Below the pieces are notes generated by a model. It worked only from the letters and a program-made list of their open reading frames with translations, did no database searches and was not told the origin of the DNA. This document shows, piece after piece, positions 12,775 to 31,214 of a DNA stretch of 64,000 nucleotides. The DNA is from Citrus sinensis (taxonomy: Eukaryota > Streptophyta > Magnoliopsida > Sapindales > Rutaceae). The DNA lies in NCBI RefSeq assembly GCF_022201045.2, contig NC_068564.1, positions 32,145,001 to 32,209,000 of the forward strand. Reading direction: 5' to 3'. The position numbers and the translations under genes were made by a program. The number at the start of each line of letters is the position of its first letter. Within the stretch, counting starts at the first letter, position 1.

Positions 12775-13393
12775 GGATCATGTAAGGCCCAATAGCTAGG
12801 ACTCTCTACTCACAACTATGAGGGTAGTGGTTTGAGCTTTCGCGACAAATATAGGGCAGTTTTCTCCCTTTTTGGGCATATTCCTTGAATATTTGAAAGG
12901 GTAAATTTAGGCAGTTTTATCTAAGAATTAATATAAATTAGTAGGGTAAGGTAAAAGTGAGTGAAGTAGATAAATTAGTAGGGTTTAAGAGGGTAGGGTA
13001 AAAGTGAGTGAAGTAGATATCTCTCGAATATTTGAGAGGGTAAATCTGGGTAGTCTCTTCTAAGAATTAATATAAATTAGTAGGGTAAGGTAAAAGTGAG
13101 TGAAGTAGACATCTCGAATATTTGAGAAGGTAAATTTGGGCAGTCATATCTAAGAATTAATGTAAATTAGTAAAATAAGATAAAAGTGAGTGAAGTAGAT
13201 ATTTCTCAAATATTTGAGAGGGTAAATTTAATGTTATTTAGTAGGATAAAAGTGAGTGAATTAGATATCTCTCGAATATTTGAGATGGTAAATTTAGACA
13301 GTTTTATATAAGAATTAATATAAATTAGTTCTAATAATTATCTGAGTATTAGTCTCATATAATTATAAAAAAAAAAAAAAGAGGATCATGTAA
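12775..13393 (+). mobile_element. SINE-like insertion with internal tandem repeat
   Basis: An 11-bp direct repeat, ggatcatgtaa, at 12775-12785 and 13383-13393 bounds about 597 bp ending in a run of As (about 13367-13380). The head (12786-12855) contains aactatgagggtagtggttt followed by gagc, a weak match to the Pol III box B, with a possible box A before it. The same head phrase occurs in the element at 43482-43844. The body consists of imperfect repeats. Confidence 0.7.
12887..13345 (+). repeat. Minisatellite of about 90 bp inside the SINE-like insertion
   Basis: The phrase gaatatttga (with small changes) recurs at 12887, 13026, 13116, 13208 and 13274, each time followed by ggtaaat and, in most units, taagaattaatataaatta and gtaaaagtgagtgaagtaga. 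Spacing is 139, 90, 92 and 66 bp. The first unit carries an additional internal duplication and the last intervals are shortened. Confidence 0.85.
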
Positions 13394-19308
<5,915 letters not shown>

Positions 19309-21719
19309 TATGTTCTGACAGACAATATGGAGTGGCAGGCTGCTGTGAAAGGGATCACAAAGAGTCTGCAACTGGAAAATATGATAATTCTGAGGCAATT
19401 CAGTCCATGGAGAATAGTGGTCAGTTACTGAAAAACTCTTGACAACTATTAATCAGGACGCCTTTGTGTTAGGTGGTTGTTCATAACGAATTCTTGTACA
19501 AGGTTGTTCTGGCCCGGGATGAACTTTTCAATGAGTGACTTGAAACCATGTTTAATTTTTTGTAAGGTTTTGCGTGATCCTGCACATCTCTGCTCACAAT
19601 CTACTCTCTTGCTAGGTTAGTTGTATTTGTTAGACAGCTAGGTATTTATCCGTAGGTTTAGTTTCTGGCTATGCTCACCTGCTACATTCATTCAGCATCT
19701 GTAATTTAAACCCATAAAAAAGGCAAAAAGAGTTGCATGTTTATAGTATTATTGCTAATGTTTGAATCTGTTATTTATGGCCACTCTTTAAGTGTGAGTG
19801 TGCCGCATCTGGAGGGGTTATATATGTACATATATAAATATAAATAAGTTGTATATCTTGCCTTCAAATTTCTGAAAGTCCTTCCTGTTGTGGTAGATTA
19901 CATGCCACTAATTTCTATTTTTTTGGAGTTCAACTATATGGTTTTTATTTTGTTGGGATTTGCTTGACTATGGAATGGGTGATGTATTGGCCAAGGAACT
20001 GGGACTCTTGGTTTGCAACCTAGAGCATACTGCTTGGGAATGTAAAACTTGCAACCTTAATCTATACTTCTAAGTTTACACTTCGCAAGATTTCTTCTAC
20101 ACTGCAAGTTCTACATTTGTACTTTTTTTTAAATTCTAGGTTGTGGAAGTCACGACCTAGTATCCTTGGTATACACAACATACGTTCACTACGAAGGTCC
20201 CTTTTGTTTTTTAGGGATGAAGCTACAGTTGTGGTCAGAGAATGTAATTTCCTTTTTCACTATTTTCGGGGAGTGGTGACAGCAAAAGTAACATGATTAT
20301 TGAAGAGAAGGCATCTTATGTCTTTTTGTGCTTACATGGATAAGACTATAAGAGACCTGGTAAACTTGCATTTTGATTAATCTCTTTGTTTGCTTCTTCT
20401 TCTGTTTTTCACTCGTCTTTGATGTGAAATCATGAATAGCCGGGCAAGAGACGGGGTGGGCTGCTATTGGACTTCATTTATATATCAAAAAGATAAAGAG
20501 AGAGGATAGTTATGTAGCTGGGGATGCCAATTCACTTTTAGCTTTATGCTTCTTGTCAAAACGGCAAAGCCAAAAAAAGTGAGATTCTGGAAACAACGAG
20601 GACTCCAATGTCTAAAGCAACAATTTGCTTTTAGCTTAAGTAGGTTTTAAGGCTTTGGTTCAACTCAATGAGGTCGCGTTTCTTGGCACCATATGCATTT
20701 TCTCATCACAGACAGTATCTACGCTAGAAATACGTTGACAAATCATAGCCGCCACAGTAACTGTATCATTATGGTTCGGTTATCAAATTGTATCATTATG
20801 GTCCTGTTATCGAGATTGACCTGATTGTTTTGTTGGTTCTTGAATCTTAATCTTACTCTTAATAAAGAATATAAATATATTTTCAGAAAAGTAGATAGAG
20901 AACAATTGTATGAGAAGCTGGCGATTTTATTGCTGTAGTAGTAGTATACGCCTGTACGGTGTGTTTTATTTAATACAAAATATGCCATTTTCTCTAATTT
21001 TAAGAAAATAGAAAAAGAAAACTCTCATAAGCTAAATTTTAACCAGAACCGCCCGCAGACACCGAAATATTATAATACCGAATAGTCTGGTCAAATAACG
21101 GCAATAATAATATACTATTTACAGAAAATAAAATAAAAAAAATCTTAACGAGACCCTCTAAGATTTCCCGTAATTATTAATATCAAGAAGTGTAAAGATA
21201 TAGTTAAAAAAAAAAAGTTATCTATCTTTACTTGATATTAACAGAAATTAGAATATTGATGCTATCTTCAAATCTTCGTTCGATTTTGTCCAAAATTCTT
21301 AAAAATTGTTAGATTTTGGAACTAATATAATAGTACTTGAATTTTAACCCTCTTTTTTATGCATTTTAGGTCCCTATGTTTTACTAAATGTAAATATAGC
21401 TGGAAATTGGAATGTTTCATAAGGGGCTTAAATAATATTTTTGTTTTTTTTTTATAGTATTACAAAGATTGTGGGGGGTTTCAATAGAATTAACACCTAG
21501 AGACAACGACAAAGATCGAAGGATAAGCAACAGCTTGGGGCTGCGTGCAAAACTGTTCACTTCAGTCTCGACTCTTGAGCTGAGACTTCACTGCACTCGC
21601 TGTCTCTGTTTCTCACTTTACATTCTCTTTGGCTCTTTTACTTTCCCAAATCTCTCTTCTTCTTCATTCTTTCACTCTTTAGACAACTTTCTCACTTATT
21701 TTCTCTACAATTTTCCACA
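19309..21719. other. ZTL 3' region and upstream of the proline-rich gene
   Basis: No gene. It includes the ZTL 3' UTR, probably several hundred bases. A 30-bp class direct duplication (gtatcattatgg twice, 20762 and 20790) and an imperfect hairpin (about 21177-21245) were noted. A pyrimidine-rich stretch at about 21600-21719 is the likely 5' leader of the next gene. Confidence 0.5.
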
Positions 21720-23973
21720 ATGCCAATCAACAAGGACCCCGCCACGCCGCCCCCAATGATCGGCAAAATCGGGCCCTACACTGTCTTCATGACCCCACCT
21801 TCCACCCCAAAACCCCCCAACGATCCCGTCTTTAACTCCCCTCACAAGAAAGTGGTGGCTCCGCCTCCTCCCGTGCAGCCTCCACCCCATCAGTTTGAGA
21901 AATCTGTTGCTGCTGCTGCTGCTGGTGATATTCACTCTGGCTCTGTTTCTGGGTTCTTCAGAAATGCTGTCACCAAAGTCCAAAACGGTATACTGTTTTA
22001 AATCGCCGTTATTATTGAGTTTATGTAATTTATTCTCCATGTGGGCGTTTCTGTTGTCTGGGTTACTTTGTGTTTTTTTTTTTTTGGGGGGGGGGGGGGG
22101 GGGGGAATCATTAGAAATGGAAATTTTTTTGGTATCTTACTTAATTGTGGGTTTCAGTTTTGGTTTTGCTGTTTGGTTTCTGAAGAAGTGGAGGAAATTT
22201 TGTGGAACTGGAAATTGAGATCTTTGATATAGAACAGGAAAATGACCAAGTTATGGATATTTTGTTTTGTGATTTTTCTTCATTTTCTCTGCTACTCGAA
22301 GGAGCTTTGTTAAATATTTTGGTTTTTTGTTTCTGTAACTAATCAAGTGTAATTGGGAAATTTTGCAGCTCATTCAAGTTTGGATGATCATTTGGCACGC
22401 TGGTTTGGATTAAATCAGTCAAAGTATCAGTGGGCATTGGATGATTATTATGAGAGCAAAGGATTGGTGAGCTTGATTGAATGGAATGGCAAAAATGTTC
22501 TGTTGTTGTTTTTCAGCTTTCTACAATGTTAATTTTCATTGAAGTATTCCTTCTATTTGTTTGTTCTGTTTTTCATTTTTAGTCTTCAGGATTTCTGTTC
22601 ATGTTGGTTAGTAATCAGAGATCAAATAATGCCTGATTATTTTATGTCTTTAGGTACTTTAAACGTCATTATTAATAGTACGTTTGGTGAATAAAGTATG
22701 TATAAATGGACATCTGATCAAGGAACTTGTGAAGTAGCTTTGAAGCAATCAGTTTCATGATTATACTTATTACTATGGCTTTTGCTTCATCATTGGTGAT
22801 TGAAACTCATTTCTTTTGCTTTAGTCTACTTTGAATTCAGTTTTATTCTTTAGCATGCTCTTAGAACATTAAAATTTTCAATTTGTTATTAGTCTTTAAT
22901 TATAGAATACTTAAATAGAATTTGCTCAATCTCCTGGGGAAAGCTGGTTAAATTATGTAGATCTTTTCATTCCCCATTCAAGAATTTTTGCATTTTCGCT
23001 CCTATGGTTATATTACAGACTTTGATAAATATTATGAGGACCTTAATGAAAATGTGTTATATGTGCAAAAATGCACCATTAGTACTGGAAGAATCTGCAC
23101 GTCTAAAGGTCTTGGCAGTTATGTTACTGCAATTTTGCAAGTTGCATGTGACTTTCTTCTTCAAACTTGTTTGCAGCAACAGGCACCCTAGCGATAGATA
23201 ATGTCCAATTCCAAAATTGAGAACTTTTTTCTCCCTCTTTTGCGCGATGATAGATTATAGTACACTTAGTCTTTTAGAAAAGGGTCAGAAACTTGTTCTT
23301 TGACATGGAACTTGTAGCTTTATATGTATTGTAATGGCAGCAAAAGAGCTGGATCTTGGGTGGTCTTGGGTTGGACATGGGAGGTTGGTTTTGGTGGAGA
23401 ATTGAGGATATTTCCCTGCAAATATGGAGCCAGATCGACTGCAAGGAATACAAATCGAAACGGTTGTCTATGTTGGTTAAAAAATCAGTATAAAATGATT
23501 ATGTGCTGATTATAAAAAATTGCCTGGTCACTGTTTTCCACATGTCAGGACAAGGTTTTACTGCAGTTATAGTCTGCTCTAAAGAAGTCAGATCAGGTCT
23601 AGTGATTTGCCTGGCGCAAAATGATGAAGGAGATAAGAAGGAAAGGAAAAAAGGAAAAGAAAAAGTTCATTGTTTCTTCTAAACATCTGTTGAAATTGCC
23701 ATTATCTCCTCAAGTGTTTACAAAGATGTGGGTACTTACTATTAGTTGCTTTGTTCTTACCACAAAGAAAATGCTGCAGTGTGGTAAAATAATTTATGGG
23801 CTTAAAATTTCAATCCTTGTTTGGGAATGTTCTTTCTTCATTAACTCATTTGATTTGTTATTTCTTCTTGATGCTTGTGACTTTTTTAACTTTATATTTT
23901 GAAAATTCTCTTACGGCAGGAAAAGGAAGTTGCCAAAGCTAAAGAAATGTCAAGCAAAGTACAGAGTGTTTAG
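21720..23973 (+). CDS. Small proline-rich plant protein of unknown function (At2g18910-like)
   Basis: Three exons, 21720-21987, 22369-22466 and 23920-23973, join in phase into 139 residues. The N-terminal half is rich in proline (MIGKIGPYTVFMTPPSTPKP and a later PPPPVQPPPHQF block) with a short alanine run. The second half is compact and looks folded: SVSGFFRNAVTKVQN, then LDDHLARWFGLNQSKYQWAL, then an acidic/basic tail ending KEMSSKVQSV. There is no signal peptide or membrane segment. I believe this corresponds to a gene annotated in Arabidopsis as a hydroxyproline-rich family protein, at the same place next to LKP2 and the WD40 gene; that is from memory. The LDDHLARWFGL block is the best handle for finding homologues. 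No function is assigned. Confidence 0.82.
22073..22105 (+). repeat. T-run followed by about 20 G, in intron 1 of the proline-rich gene
   Basis: About 13 T then about 20 consecutive G (22086-22105). A run of this length can fold as a G-quadruplex in DNA or pre-mRNA; exact length is uncertain in any assembly. Confidence 0.85.
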
Positions 23974-24877
23974 CATGCTTATTGGCTGGTAATGTAGTGT
24001 ATGGATATTTTATTCTACCAGAGATTATTGTTGATTATTTCAGTGACTATAAATCGTTGACATGCAGAAATTATATCAAGTGCGGACGTGAGCTGAGTCT
24101 TCTTTGTATACTATATTTATAATGGCTAATTTATGGGACATCATTAACTGATCTGGATGCACGAAGGGACCTTGTCCAGACATCTGGGGATCAGATTGAT
24201 TGCAATTTCTACCAACTGCAGCAGTTAACCGAATTTGGTTGTGTACTAGGCTATGAGCTATGTAATTTCATTACAGTTTAAATTTGAATGTCATGGTTTT
24301 GTTCTTGTACTCGATTGATCTGCAATCTGATTCAGGGTACTGTAAGGGGATGTATTTCGTGTAATTTTTGTATTTTTTCTTTTGTTTCTTCTCAGTAAAA
24401 GCAATAGTTTGCGACAAACAATATTCCTTTTTTTTTTTTTTTCCATTTCTGTTGATTTTATTATCAGTTTGGTTGCAAAATGAAGCTGATGTTTATAATG
24501 GTACAGGGAAGGCAATAATTATGGATAGAAAATATATTAGTAGCGTTAGAATTTTGTTTACCGGAGAATTATTTGCCTTGCACGCCGTTTATGGTATTTT
24601 GATGGGTGATGTCCGGCCGTCCCTGGTCAGTTTCAACTTCATGTAAGCGCGTTCGGTTATGTTTTTAACTCTTGTTTGTTTAGTTTTCTTTTTCAATCTT
24701 CCAGCGCCTTATCGAATAGACAAGCCTGATTAAGAATTTATTGATTATTATTATAGTTTCTTAAATTTAGATTCTATTAAGTATCCAAATCCTTCAGCTG
24801 GGATCATATTTTCGTCACTTTCCCTTGTGTTTCGGCATAACCAAGCTTTTCTTCTTGTTACTTCTAAACATTGAATC
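23974..24877. other. 3' region of the proline-rich gene
   Basis: No second gene seen. It probably holds the 3' UTR, which is unusually AT-rich, with a T-run near 24429-24442. Confidence 0.45.
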
Positions 24878-25623
24878 TAGGGATGACAATGGGTGCTGTC
24901 TGCAACAAATTTTTTATTATTAAATATGTACTTGTATAATAATTATCAAATTTGCATCCGTCGTAGATTTTGACAATTATTAAATATGCAATAGTACTTT
25001 TTTGCGGATTCTCACATTTAAAATCATAAATATTTAATATGTAAGTTTATATTAATAACTTAAAATTTCATGTAACATATTCAATTCTAAATTTAGTTAA
25101 TGAAAATAAAAAATTAAAATTTTAACATCAATCCAACACAATTCCTCAAATTTAAGTATGAAATATATAAATTCATTAAAAAAACAAATGCCATGAAAAA
25201 TTCATAGGTGTGCGGCTACGGCTTATCGGTAAAAGGAAAATAGGTGTGCGACTACTGCTCATTAGATGAAAGAGAAATAATTTTTAATGCTAGGTTTTAC
25301 TGTTACACAGGTGAAAAAAAAATAGTTTGAGTTTCTTTTAAGTTAGGTTATGCAGTAATATGTTTACACTTTATATTTATTTAATTTATAAATTTTTAGA
25401 TTTAATTATTTTTTTATTATATTTTTACAATAAAAATATTTGGGACAAAAAAATGCAGATTTGACGGATATCCATACAGATATCTATCGGATATTTAGTT
25501 AATACCACACCCACCCACAACATTGTATGATTTCAATTTCTAATACCAAACCCGACTGCAACCCCCAAAATTACCAACAATAGGCGGGTTTGGGCGGATT
25601 TTCGGATAGCATTGTTATCCCTA
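24878..25623. mobile_element. Non-autonomous hAT-like DNA transposon
   Basis: TAGGGATGACAAT at 24878-24890 is matched by ATTGTTATCCCTA at 25611-25623, that is, 13-bp terminal inverted repeats with one mismatch. The interior (746 bp) has no transposase. It has the pattern of G-rich half-motifs (gcgggtttgggcggat, ggatatccatacagatatct) seen in short hAT-like elements of many dicots, from memory. Flanks contain attgaat and attttgaat, which might be a decayed target duplication. Confidence 0.6.
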
Positions 25624-25849
25624 ATTTTGAATTGCATCCGGTGATCAAATGCTGGGTACTGGGACATCTTTCTTCATAATCTTTTTCTGTAAGCTATTCC
25701 TTTAATGGCTTCTGTGTTTTAGTTAATTTCTTTCATTAACATAAAATTTCTGTGCGTGTAAAATTTTAAGATCTTGAAACTGCAGTGCTCCTGAGAATAT
25801 AGCTGAGCATTGACAGATGTTCCAAAAGAGCAAGGGCAAGATGTAGTTC

Positions 25850-26880
25850 AAATCCTCAGGATCCTCTTCCAGGACAACTTCAATTGAGAGGGCCTTGAAT
25901 GAGACAGGGCAGCCTGTCCAATTTTCTTCTCAGCAACTGAGAATTGCTATAGACAATTTCTCACATTTGTTTGGTTCCGGTGGTTTTTTGTGCAGTTTAC
26001 AGAGGTAATCTCCTTGGCTTATTGGTGGCCGTAAAAGTTTTAAATGGGAGCCAGACAAGAAAAGTCAGGATCATTTTTTAGCAGAATTGAGAACTATAGG
26101 AAGAACCAACGACATTAATATTGTTAAGCTTTATGGTTTTTGCTTTGACAGAGATTGGAGAGCTTTTGTATATGTGTTTAGAGAAAATAGTTCCCTGGAT
26201 CGCCTTTAATTTCAGAAAGACAATAAAAGCATAGATTGGGATACAATGCATATCATTGCAATTGGCACAGCTGAAGGGATTGTCTCTTTGCATGATGGTT
26301 GCCAGCAGCAGATAATCCATTACAACATCAAGCCTGAAAACATTCTCCTGGATGTCAAGTTCTGTCCCAAGACTGCTGATTTTGGACTTGCTAAGCTTTG
26401 CAACAGGGAAAGATGCATATGACATTAATGAACGGCAGGGACTCCAGGCTATGCAGCACCAGAAACGTGGATGTCATTTCCTGTAACTCACAAATGTGAC
26501 GTTCGCAGCTTTGGAATGCTGTTGTTTGAGATATTGGGAAGGAGAAGAATGCGAACCTGCCAGAAAGCCAGGAGTGGTTTCCCAAGTGGGTTCAAGTGGG
26601 TTTGGAAGAAACTTGAAAAGGGTGAGTTTCAGGATTTGATAATTGTTTGTGGAATGGAGAAGAACAATAAGGAGAAAGCCGAAAGGATGGCATTGGTTGC
26701 TTTGTGGCGTGTTCAGTATAAACCGGAGGCAATGCCTTCAATGACAGTGGTAAAATGTTAGGAGGAGGAGTGGTTATACCAACTCCAAAGAACCGATTTT
26801 CACACTTGATGATGAGGTCTCCTCCCCCGATGACTCTCACTCTTGAAAAAATTGAGATCGAAATACCTACTTCATGAGGA
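25850..26880 (+). pseudogene. LRK10-like receptor kinase pseudogene 1
   Basis: Only the intracellular kinase part is seen, spread over shifting frames. Recognisable pieces in order are: QFSSQQLRIAIDNFSHLF(GSGG), AVKVLNGSQ-like, INIVKLYGFCFDRDWRAFVY, the catalytic loop IIHYNIKPENILLD, TADFGLAKLCN, the CDVRSFGMLLFEILGRRR segment (26496-26550) and a C-terminal MALVALWRVQYKPEAMPSM block. Several frameshifts and stops break it. The glycine-rich loop is scrambled and the catalytic Asp of the family's HYD motif is Asn. In intact relatives (LRK10L / PR5K / rust-resistance kinase Lr10-like) this is a single-pass receptor kinase; the extracellular domain is absent here. Confidence 0.8.
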
Positions 26881-27859
26881 AAACTTGATTGTTTCAATGT
26901 CAGAAGATGTAAGATGCGTTGAATCTTCATTAACTTTTACAGTGGTATTGTTTCAAGAATAGATTTCCTATTGCATTTCTTAAATTCAATGTATATGTTG
27001 AAGTATGTCTTATTTCTCCTTGTAATTTACAAATTCCTGCCTAAGGTATTTCCCAGAATCTCAGTTGTCTTTGAAGTATTGTTCTTTATGATGAATACAG
27101 ATTGCAGCAATTTTCTTTTTGGTATATCCTTAGAATCAATGCACTTGAAGCTGATACGGAATGTGAACATTTACTTTCATTTATATATAATATGATTTTA
27201 TTAGATGAACATAAGTATGCTAAATATACCAAGAAGTTTTTTTTAACTTGTACATTTCGGATAGGATAAGGAAGCAACGGCCCCAGTTATACTGTCATTA
27301 TTTGTTATTATTCTAGTCAATGGCCAAAATTGTTTGTCCATTTCCAGCCGGCCATGTCGAGTTGAAGTATAGTCAGGGTACAAAGGAGAAGATTACCACA
27401 GAATTGGAATGATCGCCCACAGAATGAAAATGACTGCAGAGCCCTGTGTTTTGAATTAGTTCTCAATTTCGTCGCAACTTCGTTGTTCTCTAGTTCCTGA
27501 CAATTCTCCAACTTAGCGTCCTGCTAAGTTTATGTTACATGGTTCTCTTGCATCTATGCTAAATGTTTCATCAGCAATGTCAAAGTGATGGAGATCGAAG
27601 CATCGCACCAGCTAAAACACTTCTCCTTTCCGTCATTGGATGTAAGATTTTTCTATTCAATTAAATTTGATTTAGTTGATATGAATGAAGCTAGTGATGA
27701 ATAATTTTTCCCAATAAAGTCTAAAGAAAGATTTGAAAGCTTATAATCTGGAATTTCAGATCATATCTTATGAACAGGTGATATTTCAGGTTTTAATTGT
27801 GGATTGTTGATATTTTCAACTAGGGTGCAATAAAACTACGATATTGTTTACTGTTTTAT

Positions 27860-28995
27860 TTACAATTTTGCAGTGGTCCTTGTTATAAAGATTCTCTTTT
27901 TGGTGGCAATATGGCTGAGAAGATTACGACATAGTGGCAGCAATGTTACTCCGGACACACAGTCTCTCACAATCGATAAATTCCTCAATGCTATGGAATT
28001 AGACAATCCTATCAGGTTTACTTCTCAGCAACTGTCGATTGCAACTGACAATTTCACCCACTTGCTCGTCTCAGGAGGCTCTGGAGCTTTGTACAAACTA
28101 CAAAGGGATTTTTGGCAGCAGAACCAGTGTGTCAGTGAAGATTTTACATGGAAACTGGGATTAAGAACAGTTCATCAGAAGGGTCCATCATTTTGATCTG
28201 GTTTCGGCCTACGGTTCTGCTCTGAAAGAGACCTGAGAGCCCTTGTTTATGAGTACATGGTAAATGGCTCACTTGAAAATTACTTGTTTTGCAAGAAAAC
28301 ATCTTAGCATTTGAAAAACTTCATGAAATATCAGTTAGTACAGCCAAAGGGATTGCATACTTGCATGAAGAGTGCCAACAGAAGATTGTACATTACGGCA
28401 TAAAAGCCAAAAAAAACATTCTTTTGGATGAAAATTTCTTGCCGAAAGTGGCTGATTTCAGTTTGCCCAAAGCTCTCTCAAAGAGGAAAATACCCATATA
28501 ACAATGACAGGAAGGAGTCGGAGCCCGGGTTATGCAGCTCCTGAACTCTTGATGGCATATCCTGTGACCCGAAAGTGTGATGTTTACAGTTTTGGAATGC
28601 TGCTTTTGGAAGTCGTAGGCTGGAGAAGAAACATGGATAAAGATACTTTCAGAAACCAAAGAATGGTTTCCTAAATGGGTCCGGAAAAAAAGATAGGAGA
28701 ACTGAAAAAGATGATTGCAGTTGGGTTTGAAGAGAATGATTCAGGTAGCTCTTTGGTTCATTCAGAATAGGCCTGAACTGAGGCCTATAATGAGTGTTGC
28801 GGTGAAAATGCTGGAAGGTGGAGTAGAAATTCCTGCACTTTTATACCCATTTAAGCACCTTTTGATGGGATCTCCTGGAACTCATAATTTACAAGCTGCT
28901 TCTGCAACATTGACTGGAAGCACTTTTACATGGTCTTCCTTCATATGTACGAGTCCTATAATGAGGAAATATGATATTCAGATGGCCCACGGATA
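27860..28995 (+). pseudogene. LRK10-like receptor kinase pseudogene 2
   Basis: Starts with a membrane helix (VVLVIKILFLVAIWL followed by RRLRH), then IRFTSQQLSIATDNFTHLLV. Broken segments follow: LHEISVSTAKGIAYLHEECQ, IVHYGIKAKKNILLD, VADFSLPKALSK, PGYAAPELLMAYPVTRKCDV and RPELRPIMSVAVKMLEGGVE. The catalytic Asp is Gly, DFG is DFS, and frameshifts and stops separate the blocks. It is the same family as pseudogene 1, about 1 kb apart in the same orientation, so the two arose by tandem duplication. The C-terminal coding and trailing sequence closely resembles fragment 3 at about 31220-31500. Confidence 0.8.
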
Positions 28996-29028
28996 AATGA
29001 ATAGGCTGAAGGACTGAACTTCATATGT

Positions 29029-29050
29029 CCCCCCCCCCCCCCCCCCCCCC
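29029..29050 (+). repeat. Run of about 22 C
   Basis: Uninterrupted C-run just 3' of kinase pseudogene 2. Confidence 0.9.
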
Positions 29051-30500
29051 GTCATTTTCTTCTCTTCGATGGTACATACATAAATGTAAATCAAATGCAT
29101 CACCAAACTCTTATGCCATCGCAAGAAATCTATTAGTAGTCGAACCTGTAACTGGGTATGATCCCTGGAATAAAATGGAGTGGGATTACCATTTCAACTC
29201 CGTTCATTCCATTCGCAAAGTTGAATTGGGGAGATTGCCATAATAAATTGAAGAACAGTATCAAGAGATGAATACAAATTACAAAGAAACTGCTGTCGAC
29301 TTATATGAACATGGTTGGAATGGTGGTTGGCCATTTCTGTACTTAAGAGTCTCTCTCAAATCATTTACAAAGCTGAATGTGGCGACTGCAATAATAAGTC
29401 TAAGAACACTTTTCAAGAGATGAACACAAATAAAAGTGATCTTCACTTGTTATTGCTTCGCCACATTCAAATAAAATGAATTTGGGTTTAAATTTAGTTT
29501 GTTTATGTGTTTATGCTGCACTCTTGGTGTTTGGTTACCAATAAAACAGAGAACACTCAACTGGAGAAGTGACAGAATACGAAAGAATCTCTGGATGCTG
29601 CTATAAAAAAAATGAAAGGAAACACAAATTTATATATACATACTTGACGCTTACAACTACCATAATAAATACAATTAATTCACTTTCTCACAACTACCTT
29701 AATAAATCAATATTTACCACTTGCACCTACTATTTTATTAATTACCAAGATAAACAAAGTACCTTTTTTTTTTTCGTTTTTAAATTGTAACAGTCTATCG
29801 TTGATATAATACGATTTGGTAGTTATGCCATCAATTAGTAAGTGTAAAGTGAGTCAAGTGCCTTGTCTATGAGAGAACAACAATTCCTCCCCACCCCCCC
29901 ACCCCCTTACTTGTCCTAGCCTTAGACTACGCTGTCAATTAGTAAGTCCTTTTTCCTGCTGGTAACAAGTGGTGTTCAATGGTACAATTGTCTTTGAGGT
30001 CACGTTTTGCTTAATAAAAACACATTGCATCAATTTGCTTCTAGATTAATGTATTGAGAATTTGTTTCAAGTACTCAGGTCTCAGGACAATCTTACCTTA
30101 ATTTGCTTCTTAGTATTTGTCTTTTCTTGGCCGGCCTGTCACCACTTATGAAACAACTACAGAGCTCTATATTCTGAAACAATATTCATAAGTTCTCTCT
30201 TTAGTCGCTCTCTTTTTCAAATGAATAGAACTCCCAGAACAAAAAATTATAAATTATAAAGTCTACAAAAATATTTAAAAGCTTATGCGAAGGTGATATA
30301 TTTCAAATGAATAGTTTTCAATCCTCTTTTCTTATCAAGTTTTAATTATGTTTCTGGCACTAATTATTTATGGATTTTTTTTATCCTTTTATTTATTAGG
30401 TTTTTCTACAAGGCAGAGTAGTGAATTATGAGTATCTTTTTGACATTGCTTTTTTGATATTTGCACTTGTAGTGTTTTAATCTGCTTATAACACGTAAGA
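29051..30500. other. Intergenic stretch within the kinase pseudogene cluster
   Basis: No gene recognised. AT-rich, with a pyrimidine-rich patch near 29885-29910. Confidence 0.45.
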
Positions 30501-31140
30501 CAAATGAAAACACTTCCCAGGACCTTTGATAAAGAACGACTTCAAGATGCACAAATGAAGAGTGAACCCAGATAAGTAACAATGTAACCCAAGAACTAGA
30601 AAGAATAGAGAATCAAGAAACTAACAATCACAGAGAACACAAGAACCAATTACGTGGTTCAGTTGCACCAATTGCTACAACCTACATCCACGGGAAAAGT
30701 TTTCTGCAGAGCTTTTATTAATCAACAATGGAGGATCTTTTCAACAGAGATTGGTTTACAAGATTTCAGAGAACTCTTAACCCCTTCCCTGATCTCTCTC
30801 TCTCTGATATGAACTCACAAGCTTAACCCACAACCGTGCCTTCAGCCTGTTCTTATAGCTACGAGAGCAACTAATCAGCTAAACCCAGATCGTACAGATT
30901 GCTTACACGCTGCATAACAACCTTAACGAACTGAGATGAGTTGCTTCATGCTTGTGTCACGTGCATCACTTATAACCTTCCTTTAAACGACAAGGCTGAA
31001 CTGCCGTTTCAAGCTTTAAGGTCAAGTGACTACACACGTGATTATCTCGTGGCTTTTAAGTGCTCTTCCAATTGCCAAAACGTCATCGTCTAGTTCTGAT
31101 GAGTTTGATTCACCAGCAACCTCACAGCAATGATCTTGAT
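30501..31140. repeat. Possible LTR-retrotransposon (Copia-type) LTR remnant
   Basis: Contains acgtggttcagttgcaccaa and cctacatccacggg close together, then a CT-rich stretch near 30795-30812 and a region resembling the end of common dicot Copia LTRs, from memory. No terminal TG..CA pair, primer-binding site or coding domain could be placed. Confidence 0.3.
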
Positions 31141-31214
31141 TATACAGTTTTTGATGTTAGTAGTAATAGGTCTCATGGAAAAACCACGGAATCGTGGCAG
31201 CACTAGATTTATCA

